Assembly: GCA_016222925.1 (NCBI GenBank)
Contig: JACRQB010000044.1
Location: 1-9,020, forward strand
From: Nitrospirota bacterium
GTDB taxonomy: Bacteria > Nitrospirota > Nitrospiria > Nitrospirales > Nitrospiraceae
Direction: 5' to 3'
Length of the DNA stretch: 9,020 bases
This document shows, in pieces, positions 1 through 7,417 of the stretch (the first letter of the stretch is position 1; every line of letters starts with the position of its first letter). A model generated the notes under the pieces. It saw nothing but the letters and a program-made list of their open reading frames with translations. It did no database searches and was not told where the DNA came from. The translations under genes were made by a program, and so were the position numbers.

Positions 1-2
1 AC

Positions 3-1103
3 TTATTTCTTTTTGGACTGCCTCGCCTTTGATCGTGCGGGCCGACGCACCGGCTTTTTGAGCTGATTTTCAAGCGTGACCACGCGCTGTTCCAACTCTC
101 GCACGAGTTGTTTCAACTCAGGCAAGTGGAAGATCACACCCTGAACCCTCAGGGCTTTTTCACGTGGCAGCGCGGGACTGCCTCCAACGATCTGGTTCGA
201 TTCCACGCTACGATTGACGCCTGATTTCGCTGCGATCATCACCTGGTCGCCGATGGTAATATGGTCGGAAAGCCCGGCTTGGCCACCGATCATCACGTGA
301 CGGCCGATGGTGGTACTCCCGGCGATGCCAACCTGCGCAACCAGGATACAGTGCTCTCCCACAGTCACATTGTGGGCAATCTGGACGAGATTGTCGACTT
401 TGGTGCCCTGCTTGATGAGGGTCCGACCGAATGTGGCACGGTCGACCGTTACATTTGCTCCCAGCTCAACGTCATCTTCAATGACGACACCACCGAGTTG
501 GGGAATCTTATGATGTCGGCCTTGATGCTGTACGTATCCGAACCCGTCGGCTCCGATCACGGTTCCACTGTGCACGATCACTCGCGCCCCAAGTGAGCAG
601 CCCTCGCGAACGACGACATTGGGATAGAGAACGGAATCGTCCCCAATCCTTGAATCCGATCCGATAAAGACCCCCGGATAGAGCGTGACGCGATTGCCGA
701 TTGTCACGCGGTCGCCCAGCGTCACGCATGGCCAGATAGAGGGATCACTTCCGATCTGCACATCCGATCCTTGTGTGACCGACTCGGCGATACCGCGGGG
801 CGTCGGAATGCGAACGAAAAATTTCTGTGCGACGCGTGCGAAGGCCAACAGCGGATTGTCGACGACGATTTGCGGTAGTGCGAGATCGGACAAATGCCGA
901 TGGACCAGGAGTGCCGCGACGCGAAGAGCGGCCACGGCCTTCGACATTTTCTCGTTGGCAACAAACGATAGAGCGTGTGGATCGGCTTCGCCGAGGCTTG
1001 TTAAGCTGGAGATCGGGGTCTGATCGTCTCCGTGAATCGTCCCTCCAACAAGCTCATGGATTTGAGCCAATATGATTGGAGAGGGTAGTTGTGGTTTGCT
1101 CAT
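3..1103 (-). CDS. lpxD: UDP-3-O-(3-hydroxyacyl)glucosamine N-acyltransferase LpxD
   Basis: Transfers a 3-hydroxyacyl chain from acyl-ACP to the 2-amino group of UDP-3-O-acyl-glucosamine, the third step of lipid A synthesis, in the cytoplasm. The 366-residue product has the usual order: an N-terminal uridine-binding domain (about 1-100), a left-handed beta-helix of hexapeptide repeats (about 108-310), and a C-terminal helix (about 325-350) typical of the trimeric enzyme. The motif NLVQIAHNV places the expected catalytic histidine at residue 244, and His281 lies 37 residues later, matching the spacing of His239/His276 in E. coli LpxD. E. coli LpxD is about 341 residues. The extra length here is mainly a basic C-terminal tail (about 350-366, rich in Lys and Arg). 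The ATG start overlaps the stop of the upstream ACP gene (ATGA), which implies translational coupling to its likely acyl donor. The stop codon is at 3-5, so downstream lipid A genes, if any, lie outside the window. Confidence 0.97.
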   Translation of the reverse strand: MSKPQLPSPIILAQIHELVGGTIHGDDQTPISSLTSLGEADPHALSFVANEKMSKAVAALRVAALLVHRHLSDLALPQIVVDNPLLAFARVAQKFFVRIPTPRGIAESVTQGSDVQIGSDPSIWPCVTLGDRVTIGNRVTLYPGVFIGSDSRIGDDSVLYPNVVVREGCSLGARVIVHSGTVIGADGFGYVQHQGRHHKIPQLGGVVIEDDVELGANVTVDRATFGRTLIKQGTKVDNLVQIAHNVTVGEHCILVAQVGIAGSTTIGRHVMIGGQAGLSDHITIGDQVMIAAKSGVNRSVESNQIVGGSPALPREKALRVQGVIFHLPELKQLVRELEQRVVTLENQLKKPVRRPARSKARQSKKK

Positions 1104-1555
1104 CGGGCCGTGACTTTCTTCTTCCCTGATGTGCCGGAGGATGTCGTTTTCGATTTTCTGGCCATAACAGACTTTGTCGCGGCTGCCTTCTTGGTAGACG
1201 GAGACTTGGCTGAGGTTGTCTTGGTCTTGGTCGACTTGGCTGCTTTCGACTTGCTGGCAGCAGCCACGGGCTTGGGCGATTCAGACTTAGACTCTGTTTT
1301 CGATTCAGCAAGCCGTCGCTGGACATACCCCGCTACGGTACCAACGGTACTCAACCCCGGAAGGTCTTGGTCAGGAATTTGAAGCTTGAATCGTTCCTCG
1401 ATCTCGAACAGCAGTTCGATGATCGCCACCGAATCGAGGCCGAGGTCATCACGAAGATGATGCTCCTCAGTAATCGACGCTGGGTCTCGTTTGAGATAGC
1501 TGGCCAAGGCCTGAATGATTTTAGCGGTAACTGCGGGATCGATCCGTTCAGTCAT
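1100..1555 (-). CDS. Acyl carrier protein with lysine/alanine/serine-rich C-terminal tail
   Basis: Carries acyl chains as thioesters on a 4'-phosphopantetheine arm. Residues 1 to about 82 form a complete ACP domain: the motif [14 protein letters not shown] puts the modified serine at residue 42, followed by the acidic recognition helix ([10 protein letters not shown]) and the [13 protein letters not shown] segment. An ordinary ACP ends near residue 80, but this protein is 151 residues. Residues from about 84 to 151 are a low-complexity Lys/Ala/Ser/Thr tail resembling histone H1-like or AlgP-type tails and predicted to be disordered. The first part of the tail ([10 protein letters not shown]) is mixed in charge and the rest is strongly basic. 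The ATG start has a good ribosome binding site (AAGGAG about 9 nt upstream). It sits between a ketosynthase gene and lpxD, so a role as dedicated acyl donor for lipid A is a reasonable inference. It could also be the housekeeping AcpP of this organism. I see no function for the tail in the sequence. Confidence 0.9.
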   Translation of the reverse strand: MTERIDPAVTAKIIQALASYLKRDPASITEEHHLRDDLGLDSVAIIELLFEIEERFKLQIPDQDLPGLSTVGTVAGYVQRRLAESKTESKSESPKPVAAASKSKAAKSTKTKTTSAKSPSTKKAAATKSVMARKSKTTSSGTSGKKKVTAR

Positions 1556-1634
1556 GATAGGTACTCCTTCAAGTGGAATAAGGCTTATCGCATATGAAGG
1601 CTGCGACGGGGCCCTCGATATCGTTCAACCGTTG

Positions 1635-2663
1635 TTATGCCACAAATTTCTTGAAGACGACCGTGGCATTGTTACTGCCGAATCCGAAGGCGTTCAAGAG
1701 GGCGTAACGAACCTTTCGTTCTTGGACGGCACGTGTGATCCCATCCAAACGGCAGGCTGGGTCCGGTTCCTCGTAGTTCACTGTGGGATGGATTTGCCCG
1801 GTATGGATTGAAAGAGTCGTGGCCACCGCGCCGATCGCCCCAGCTGCCCCCAAGGTATGGCCGATGAGCGATTTTGTGGCACTGATGGCAATTTTGTCTG
1901 CGCGATTCTTAAACAGACTCCTGACCGCTTTGGTCTCAACGGCATCGCCGATCGTCGTAGAGGTCGCGTGCGCGTTGATGTAGTCGACCTGATCCGGCCC
2001 GATCCCGGCCGAGTCGAGACCGATCTTCATGGTCGTGGCGATTTCCCGACCATCCTCCTGAGGGATGACCATGTGATAGGCTTCGCTGGTGGCCGCATAG
2101 CCGACCAGTTCCGCATAGACTCTCGCTTTCCGCTTCTTAGCATGCGCCCATGACTCGACCACTAATGTGGCAGCTCCCTCGCCCATGACGAATCCGTCCC
2201 GGAGTCGATCAAAGGGGCGTGAGGCTCGCTCCGGAGCATCGTTAAACTCGCTGGAGAGGGCACGCAAGGAACAGAACCCGGCAAACACCAGGGGAGTAAT
2301 GCTCGCGTCAGCTCCGACGGCGATAATCACATCGGCCTGGCCGCTACGAATGCATTGCAGGGCTTGACCAAGGTTGGCCATACTCAGATCGGCATCGGCG
2401 AGTGCTTCTTTCGAGGAGACTAAGGCGAATTGCGCGTACCGATCCACGCGACTTGCCTGCATCGTCGATAAATACTGTTCTGGTGAGAAATTGTGGATCT
2501 GCCCGGCGACCCGCGAACGATAGCCGGACATCGGAAACCATCCCAGGGAAGGGATCGCAGTAATCCCTGAGCGACCCGCAAGGGCTGACTTCCAGAACTC
2601 ACTGACGCCGATCCCGATGGGAGAAATCACCCCGAGACCGGTAATGACTACGCGCGAGGCCAT
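1635..2663 (-). CDS. fabF: FabF-type beta-ketoacyl-ACP synthase lacking the catalytic-cysteine segment
   Basis: FabF (KAS II) extends acyl-ACP by condensation with malonyl-ACP in fatty acid synthesis. The protein is a clear family member: N-terminal VVITGLGVISPIG, then RPFDRLRDGFVMGEGAA, the histidine motifs NAHATST (His232) and KSLIGHTLGAAGA (Lys264, His269), and C-terminal NAFGFGSNNATVVFKK. It has only 342 residues against about 412 for the family. Alignment from memory to E. coli FabF puts the gap at residues 99/100 (near 2366): the protein passes from the end of ADADLSMANLG directly to QALQCIRSG. The skipped part of about 70 residues normally holds the central strand and the nucleophilic Cys of the TACxxG motif. 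The reading frame is kept across the gap. As it stands the product could not form an acyl-enzyme and probably would not fold normally. A strong site (AAGGAGGG) precedes the ATG. Either this is a real deletion or about 210 bp were lost in assembly; a functional fabF may exist elsewhere. Confidence 0.9.
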   Translation of the reverse strand: MASRVVITGLGVISPIGIGVSEFWKSALAGRSGITAIPSLGWFPMSGYRSRVAGQIHNFSPEQYLSTMQASRVDRYAQFALVSSKEALADADLSMANLGQALQCIRSGQADVIIAVGADASITPLVFAGFCSLRALSSEFNDAPERASRPFDRLRDGFVMGEGAATLVVESWAHAKKRKARVYAELVGYAATSEAYHMVIPQEDGREIATTMKIGLDSAGIGPDQVDYINAHATSTTIGDAVETKAVRSLFKNRADKIAISATKSLIGHTLGAAGAIGAVATTLSIHTGQIHPTVNYEEPDPACRLDGITRAVQERKVRYALLNAFGFGSNNATVVFKKFVA

Positions 2664-2696
2664 GTTTCTCCCTCCTTATGAGCGCACACGGCGCCT

Positions 2697-2725
2697 TTCT
2701 TACCGGAAGACCGATGTACAGTCAA
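2697..2725 (-). promoter_or_regulatory. Possible internal promoter upstream of fabF
   Basis: In the 77-nt gap between lptG and the fabF-like gene the minus strand carries TTGACT (2720-2725, 5 of 6) and, 17 nt on, TAAGAA (2697-2702, 3 of 6). It could allow the ketosynthase-ACP-lpxD part to be expressed separately from the transporter genes. The -10 is poor. Confidence 0.28.
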
Positions 2726-2740
2726 CTAGGAAACCTCTCT

Positions 2741-3832
2741 TTAGTGCCTAACTTTTAGTAATAGATAGAGGCCGAAGCTGAGAAACAGCGTATTGGCCAT
2801 CCACCCAGCAAGCATGGGAGCCAACACTCCCCCTCGTCCGAGTGCAATGGCAACGGAGTGTGTCGTCCAGTAGCAGAACCCGACGATGAACGCTTGTCCG
2901 ATACCTACGGCCATGTTGCCGCCACGGACTCCGCTTCGGCGCAAACTCAGCGCAATGCCGACGAGCACCATCACGACCGTCACTAATGGGAATGCGACAC
3001 GACCGTAGTAGTCTGTTAACAGACGGGCGAACGAGAAACCTTCGTGCCGAAAACGCCCGAGGTAGTTTCGAATTTCTTGAAACGTCATAGTTTCCGAGTT
3101 CCCCGCAACTGAGGAGGAGAAATCATCGGGAATCAATGGAATGCTGATCGCCTGTTCTGTGAACAGCACCAGCTCTACAGTCTCGCCCGATTGAAAGCGG
3201 CGATGAGTCCCGTTTAGCAGGGTCCAGCCTTGAGATGTATAGTGGGCTTCAGCCGCTTCCGTAATCCGGTCAAGCATAAACGGTGGACGAAAATAAAAGA
3301 TTCGGACACCTCGAAGGGCTGTCCCCGCAACATCGATCTCATTGACCTCCATCAGACCGTCCGCGCTGATACGGGCCCAGGGTTGGGTGGCTTTGACGGT
3401 GACTGGAGCCGGTCGTTGTTCGATCTGGACCGTACGGATTTCTTCGGCTTTCTCAGACGCGAGCGGAATGACGGTCGAGCTGAAGAGAAAGAGAATCATA
3501 GCCACGCCAGCGGCAAACAGGAGAAAGGGCGAAGTCATCCACAATAAGCTGATCCCACAGCTGCGCATGGCGGTGATTTCATTACTGCGCGCAAACAGAC
3601 CAAGCGTCAATAAGGTCGCTACCAAGATCGCGAACGGAGCAACTTGGAAGGAAATAGCAGGAATTTTCAACGCGAAGTACGTGAGGATCGGAACGATCCC
3701 CGATTCATAACGCAAGAACCGGCGGACCTTCTCGAAGAAGTCGATCACGAGATAGATGGTCACCAAACCGGAAAAGCACATCCCGAAGATTTTCGAGTAT
3801 TCGCGGAGGATGTATCGGAAAAGAATCGTCAT
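2741..3832 (-). CDS. lptG: LPS export permease LptG (YjgP/YjgQ family)
   Basis: Inner-membrane subunit of the LptB2FG ABC transporter, which extracts LPS from the inner membrane and feeds the LptC-LptA bridge. The 363-residue protein shows the family topology: three N-terminal membrane segments (about 15-32, 58-80, 98-120), a periplasmic beta-jellyroll-like domain (about 125-265), and three C-terminal segments (about 277-296, 307-325, 333-358). The motif SNEITAMRSCGIS (83-95) is the cytoplasmic coupling region conserved in LptF/LptG. The early DFFEKVRRF (31-39) favours LptG over LptF, as does its position second after a paralogous gene. It starts 4 nt downstream of the lptF stop, so the two are almost certainly co-transcribed. 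The ribosome binding site is weak (AGCAGG), which fits translational coupling to lptF. The matching ATPase LptB is not in this window. Confidence 0.93.
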   Translation of the reverse strand: MTILFRYILREYSKIFGMCFSGLVTIYLVIDFFEKVRRFLRYESGIVPILTYFALKIPAISFQVAPFAILVATLLTLGLFARSNEITAMRSCGISLLWMTSPFLLFAAGVAMILFLFSSTVIPLASEKAEEIRTVQIEQRPAPVTVKATQPWARISADGLMEVNEIDVAGTALRGVRIFYFRPPFMLDRITEAAEAHYTSQGWTLLNGTHRRFQSGETVELVLFTEQAISIPLIPDDFSSSVAGNSETMTFQEIRNYLGRFRHEGFSFARLLTDYYGRVAFPLVTVVMVLVGIALSLRRSGVRGGNMAVGIGQAFIVGFCYWTTHSVAIALGRGGVLAPMLAGWMANTLFLSFGLYLLLKVRH

Positions 3833-3836
3833 GCTG

Positions 3837-4928
3837 CTATTGCCTGCTCATCCGTAAAAAAAGTGCGACGGTGATGATGATAAAAATAATATTAGGCAAC
3901 CAAGCACCCGCAAAGGGATGCAGAATCAGAGCCGTCACCAGAAAGTCGCACCCGACATTCAGAATATAAAACGCGATGATGATACCCACGCCGACAGCAA
4001 ACCCGCCGACCCGTCCGGACCGCTTCGAGACGATGCCGACCGGCACGCCGAGCAGACAGAATACAAGCGACGCGGTCGGAAAAGCCAAATCTTTATAGTA
4101 TTCCATCAGACGACGAAGCGAGCCGGCATCCTTCCCCCCGGACTCGGCCAGCCGGGCCATGATCTGTTCATAGGACGGGCGCTCTTCACTGGCCGAATAG
4201 CTGCTGAGGTTCAGATCGATCTTGAGATCGTAACGGGCAAACGCAATCTGCTGATACTGGTCCACCTGACGCGGACGGCTATGGATGACTCCATTCACCA
4301 GCTGAAGCGCGACCTGCGCATGGGCGGCATCCATAAACACGTGGTATTGTTCCGCCACGATGACGCGAGGTTCTTCGGGCACGCGTTCATCCGAGATAAA
4401 GATGCCCTCCGCCGGACGGCCTGGCTCACCTTCTGGAACATAGATCATCATGCGTGGAATCGGCTCATTGAAGGTGCCTCGCTCTAAAGCTAAAACAAGC
4501 TGATCTTTGAGCAGATTGAGTGCCACCTTCTTGAGATTCAATGAGCTCCATGGCTGTCCCCATTGAGACAAGATCAAGGTCAGCGTAAATACACACACGG
4601 AGAACAGGAGGACCGGCTGCGAGAGACGAAACAGACTGAGCCCGGTCGCGCGCATGGCAACCAATTCCTTGTCAAATGACAACCGGCCAAATGCCGTGAC
4701 CGACGCGATCAGACCTGCGATCGGAAGTGTGAGCACAAGACCGGAGGGCAGCAGCATGGCAATCACTTTGAGGACCGCCCAGAACCCGACCCCCTTGGAC
4801 ACCAGCAGTTCGACAAGGCGCAACAGCTCCCTAGTCAACATGACAAAGCAGAGCGCACCGAGACTGAGACCAAACGGAGAGAGCAGTTCCGTGAAGATAT
4901 AGCGATCAAGCAGTGTTCGTAAGATCAC
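3837..4928 (-). CDS. lptF: LPS export permease LptF (YjgP/YjgQ family)
   Basis: Partner of LptG in the LptB2FG transporter for LPS extraction from the inner membrane. The 363-residue protein has three N-terminal membrane segments (about 15-32, 53-78, 100-120), a periplasmic domain (about 122-268, including FNEPIPRMMIYVPEGEP and a run of short strands) and three C-terminal segments (about 277-296, 305-325, 332-358). The conserved coupling motif DKELVAMRATGLS spans about 86-98. The start is GTG at 4926-4928, giving MILRTLLDRYIF, which matches how family members begin; no ATG is available near it and no clear Shine-Dalgarno precedes it. It is the first gene of the leftward operon and has a good promoter about 30-60 nt upstream. 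LptF rather than LptG is chosen from order and from the absence of the EKVRRF signature; swapping the two names is the main uncertainty. Confidence 0.92.
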   Translation of the reverse strand: MILRTLLDRYIFTELLSPFGLSLGALCFVMLTRELLRLVELLVSKGVGFWAVLKVIAMLLPSGLVLTLPIAGLIASVTAFGRLSFDKELVAMRATGLSLFRLSQPVLLFSVCVFTLTLILSQWGQPWSSLNLKKVALNLLKDQLVLALERGTFNEPIPRMMIYVPEGEPGRPAEGIFISDERVPEEPRVIVAEQYHVFMDAAHAQVALQLVNGVIHSRPRQVDQYQQIAFARYDLKIDLNLSSYSASEERPSYEQIMARLAESGGKDAGSLRRLMEYYKDLAFPTASLVFCLLGVPVGIVSKRSGRVGGFAVGVGIIIAFYILNVGCDFLVTALILHPFAGAWLPNIIFIIITVALFLRMSRQ

Positions 4929-4957
4929 AGAGTGTCTAGATGGGAGAAATTCTGATC

Positions 4958-4986
4958 ACTATAGGGAAGTCCTGCTCGACTGTAAA
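4958..4986 (-). promoter_or_regulatory. Sigma70-type promoter of the lptF-lptG-fabF-acp-lpxD operon
   Basis: On the minus strand TTTACA (4981-4986, 5 of 6 to the -35 consensus) is followed after exactly 17 nt by TATAGT (4958-4963, 5 of 6 to the -10 consensus). The transcript would start near 4951 and leave a leader of about 20 nt before the GTG of lptF. No other candidate of this quality was seen upstream of lptF. Confidence 0.62.
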
Positions 4987-4989
4987 CAC

Positions 4990-5004
4990 AGGAGAAACTC
5001 TCCT
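4990..5004. repeat. Short inverted repeat between divergent promoters (possible operator)
   Basis: AGGAGA-AAC-TCTCCT is a perfect 6-bp inverted repeat with a 3-nt spacer. It lies just upstream of the -35 box of the lptF promoter and 14 nt before the TTGACA on the other strand, a place where a regulator could act on both directions. The arms are short, so chance is a serious alternative. Confidence 0.3.
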
Positions 5005-5018
5005 TCGCAAAGATTCGC

Positions 5019-5047
5019 TTGACAGGTCCTGAAGCCTATGGTACATG
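5019..5047 (+). promoter_or_regulatory. Candidate promoter of the cold-shock gene with a long leader
   Basis: TTGACA (5019-5024) is a perfect -35 box. With a 17-nt spacer the -10 is TACATG (5042-5047), only 3 of 6. Transcription from about 5054 would give a leader of about 165 nt before the GTG at 5221, a length like that of known cspA leaders. A second weak candidate is TTGCCA (5132-5137) with GATACA (5155-5160). Confidence 0.38.
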
Positions 5048-5166
5048 CAGCGCGACTTTCCATTCACACGATGGGTTCCGTGAGCGATGCATCACTCCTT
5101 CAGGTTCCCGTCCCTTCTTCTAGCCAAATTCTTGCCAAGTCCATTTTCTGTTTTGATACAGGGCGA

Positions 5167-5187
5167 TTGCGTGGAGCTGCTACGCAA
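5167..5187 (+). promoter_or_regulatory. Hairpin in the cold-shock gene leader
   Basis: TTGCGTGG (5167-5174) pairs with CTACGCAA (5180-5187), with one G-U pair, around the loop AGCTG. This 8-bp stem ends 20 nt before the Shine-Dalgarno AAGGAGG (5208-5214). It could take part in temperature-dependent control of translation, as leader structures do in cspA of E. coli; that role is inferred only from its position. Confidence 0.4.
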
Positions 5188-5220
5188 CCAGTCGTAGTCG
5201 TTGATAAAAGGAGGGCTTCT

Positions 5221-5439
5221 GTGAAGACAAAAGGAACGGTCAAGTGGTTCAATGATCGAAAAGGGTTTGGATTCATCCGGCTGGACAGCGGAGAAGATGT
5301 CTTTGTCCACTACTCCGCCTTACAAGGAGACGGCTTCAAGACCCTCAAGGAGGGGGAAAACGTCGAGTTTGAGATCGTGCAGGGAGCCAAGGGGCCTCAA
5401 GCGGCCAATGTCCTCAAGGCGGAGATCGCCGCATCGTAA
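5221..5439 (+). CDS. CspA-family cold-shock protein
   Basis: Small single-domain nucleic-acid-binding protein that acts as an RNA chaperone, melting mRNA structure. The 72-residue product is a full cold-shock domain: [15 protein letters not shown] contains the RNP1 motif (KGFGFI, about 14-19), VFVHYSAL contains RNP2 (about 28-32), and the typical ending GPQAANV follows. The start is taken as GTG at 5221 because AAGGAGG lies 6 nt upstream at 5208-5214 and the protein then begins exactly as the family does. The frame stays open upstream to an ATG at 5038, but that would add 61 residues unlike any cold-shock domain and bury the strong ribosome binding site. It is divergent from the LPS operon and followed by a large palindrome. 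Whether it is cold-induced or constitutive cannot be read from the sequence. Confidence 0.95.
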   Translation: MKTKGTVKWFNDRKGFGFIRLDSGEDVFVHYSALQGDGFKTLKEGENVEFEIVQGAKGPQAANVLKAEIAAS

Positions 5440-5463
5440 GTTGTCACGTCTTCCGTTTTTTGT

Positions 5464-5513
5464 TCGCGTAGAAGAGCTGGTCCTCCGATCGGAGGACCAG
5501 CTCTTCTACGCGA
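5464..5513. repeat. Perfect 50-bp palindrome downstream of the cold-shock gene
   Basis: Positions 5464-5488 are the exact reverse complement of 5489-5513, with no mismatch. As RNA it would form a 23-bp stem closed by a GAUC loop (5487-5490), and three G-U pairs could extend it outward. It begins 25 nt after the csp stop, where a terminator is expected, but the T-run (5456-5461) is before the stem on the plus strand and no T-run follows the stem on either strand. It is therefore not a standard intrinsic terminator. Options are a U-tract-less terminator, an mRNA 3'-end stabiliser, a dispersed palindromic repeat, or a fold-back artefact. Confidence 0.9.
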
Positions 5514-5599
5514 GTGCTCGTTGCCTGATTCTTCCATTTCCTAGACAAAAATCCTTGCGACTGTTAGCGTTTGATTGTTCTGATCGTGGAGGTATTGTT

Positions 5600-7417
5600 G
5601 TGCCCCCGGATCGAAGTCGAGTTCTTCAACAAGCGCAGCTCCTCGCATCCCGCGGACAGTACGAAGCGGCCATAGCCGAATGGAAAAAGCTGACCGCAGA
5701 TTCCCCCGCCGACGGCACCATTCATAATACGATTGGTGATTTGCAATTGAAGCGAAACGCTTCAGGGGAAGCCGCTTCTGCATTCTTGCAGGCGGCCTCG
5801 GCATTCCGAGCCGAAGGCGCGACCCTCAAGGCCATTGCCGCCTTTAAGAAGGTCCTGAAATACGATCCCGCTCGATATGAGGTCTATCGCCACCTTGGCG
5901 ACTTGAATGTTGAACGTGGACTCATCAGCAGCGCGGTCCAGGACTACCTCACGCTGGGGAAGTACTACTTGAAAGAGCGTCGCGGAAAAGACGCGCTCGA
6001 GGTTTACAAGAAGATCGTCCTCCACGATCCATCGAATCTCAGCGCACAGCAGCGCGTCGCCGAACTCTGTGTCCAGGAAAACCAGCAAGATGAAGCGACT
6101 ACCGTGTATCTTCAGCTGGGCCGTGAGCGATCAGCGCAAGGTCGATACGATGAGGCGAAAGACGCGTATCTCGCCGTCCTCAGAATCGACCCCGCGAACA
6201 ACGAGGCAGCCCAATTCGTGGAGAGTCTGAAGAAAGGTGGAACCGGATCAACCAAGACGGTCAAACCAGGATCTACTGCGCCGGCACAGAAACCGTCGGA
6301 ACCGGTCGATCTTCTGGCTGAGGCCGTTCGTCGCATTGACGAAAAACAGTATGCCGGCGCAGAAGCGATTCTGAACCAAATGCTCACACGAGAACCAGGG
6401 AACCCCCAAGTTTGTCAACTCCTGGCTCGGTTGCACTTGCAACGCGGGGATGTCCAAGTGGCGCTGGGAGAATATCGTTTCTTGGCTGGGGCCGCGTTGC
6501 GGGCCCATGACCTCACACTTGCCGAATCGTTGATTCAGGAGTTCTTGTCCGCCGACCCGACTTCCGTTCCGTTACTGGAGCTGAACGGAGAACTCCTCGA
6601 AGAAAAAGGCGATGGTGGGGGAGCCGCCATCCAGTATGCAAAGGCCATCGAACTCTTGCTTGAGCATCCGGAGCCAGGCATGGAAAGTTTGCATGAGGAG
6701 CTCTTCGAAAAAGTGCGATCGCTATCCAGTGATGACGCGTTCGTGAATCGACTGACGACAAGGATGAAGGGAGGGGCCTCGGCCGAACGGAGTGAACCTC
6801 CTCAGACTGCGTCTCTTGTAAGCGTGCCGTTGAGCCACGTCGATTCCCTACCGACCGGTGATGAATCATTGAGAGCTGATTCAGACAGTATTCAGGCAGT
6901 CCGTCCACACGATCTAATGAAGGAAGACCGACAATTCTCGGTGGTGGGTGCGAAGCCCGACGACGTCAACCCTTCTGCCAAGGACAGTGGATCGCAGAAA
7001 ACCACCATTGAGTCGAAAACAGCTCCTAATGGACAAGATGTTCGGAATACATCGGTCACTGCCTCGCCTGGGTCGAGTGCCAAGACTCCACCTGCTCCAC
7101 AGGTAGCAACAGAAGCGCCGATGGCCTTGCATCCGCCGCAGAACGAACCGGTAGGAGCTCCAGCAGTCGGGAAGCCAGTCGCTGCACAAAAGAGCGAGGT
7201 GCGCAAAGCCGAAGTCCCACAGCCACCTGTCCCCATGCCGGCCAAGCTCGTCTCGGCTCAGACATCTGTGGAATCAGCTGCTCCTAGCAAACCCGCCGTG
7301 GGGCGGTCTGTCTCAAAGAAAAACATGATCACACTCAGGCGATTCTTGGATTGGAAACGGTCTTGGCTGATCCTCGTTGCCAAGGGGCTAAGGGGCAAGC
7401 CATTCGCTATGAGTTAG
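5600..7417 (+). CDS. Tetratricopeptide-repeat protein, main frame (C-terminus shifted)
   Basis: TPR proteins are helical scaffolds for protein-protein contacts; the partner here is unknown. The start is taken as GTG at 5600-5602 (MPPDRSRVLQQAQLLASRGQ) because GGAGG lies 7 nt upstream (5588-5592) and the first TPR helix begins at once. The longer open frame back to 5252 overlaps the cold-shock gene and reads through the palindrome, so it is not used. Residues about 5-210 contain five or six TPR-like helix pairs (for example YEAAIAEWKKLTADSPADG, LKAIAAFKKVLKYDPARYE, YDEAKDAYLAVLRIDPANN). After a 20-residue linker, about 236-385 holds a second helical-repeat block. Residues about 390-590 are low-complexity, rich in Pro, Ala, Ser and Lys. 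No signal peptide or membrane segment is visible. The last 30 residues before the stop at 7417 look like out-of-frame translation, since a TPR-like end continues in another frame to 7563 (see next entry). Confidence 0.82.
   Translation: MPPDRSRVLQQAQLLASRGQYEAAIAEWKKLTADSPADGTIHNTIGDLQLKRNASGEAASAFLQAASAFRAEGATLKAIAAFKKVLKYDPARYEVYRHLGDLNVERGLISSAVQDYLTLGKYYLKERRGKDALEVYKKIVLHDPSNLSAQQRVAELCVQENQQDEATTVYLQLGRERSAQGRYDEAKDAYLAVLRIDPANNEAAQFVESLKKGGTGSTKTVKPGSTAPAQKPSEPVDLLAEAVRRIDEKQYAGAEAILNQMLTREPGNPQVCQLLARLHLQRGDVQVALGEYRFLAGAALRAHDLTLAESLIQEFLSADPTSVPLLELNGELLEEKGDGGGAAIQYAKAIELLLEHPEPGMESLHEELFEKVRSLSSDDAFVNRLTTRMKGGASAERSEPPQTASLVSVPLSHVDSLPTGDESLRADSDSIQAVRPHDLMKEDRQFSVVGAKPDDVNPSAKDSGSQKTTIESKTAPNGQDVRNTSVTASPGSSAKTPPAPQVATEAPMALHPPQNEPVGAPAVGKPVAAQKSEVRKAEVPQPPVPMPAKLVSAQTSVESAAPSKPAVGRSVSKKNMITLRRFLDWKRSWLILVAKGLRGKPFAMS

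Noticed and set aside
3918..4487. 189-codon plus-strand ORF inside lptF
   Set aside because: It is antisense to a conserved LptF domain, and its composition is that of a shadow frame.
5038..5220. N-terminal extension of the cold-shock protein starting at ATG 5038
   Set aside because: The 61 extra residues have no cold-shock-domain character, and a strong Shine-Dalgarno (5208-5214) sits correctly before the GTG at 5221.
5456..5513. Canonical Rho-independent terminator after csp
   Set aside because: The T-run precedes rather than follows the stem, and no T-run follows it on either strand. It is recorded as a palindrome instead.
5252..5599. Upstream extension of the TPR reading frame
   Set aside because: It overlaps the cold-shock gene in another frame and passes through the palindrome. 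TPR sequence and a ribosome binding site begin at about 5588-5600.
6892..7245. Minus-strand ORF rich in Gly, Cys and Ala opposite the TPR low-complexity region
   Set aside because: It is a by-product of the Pro/Ala-rich coding on the plus strand and has no start signal.
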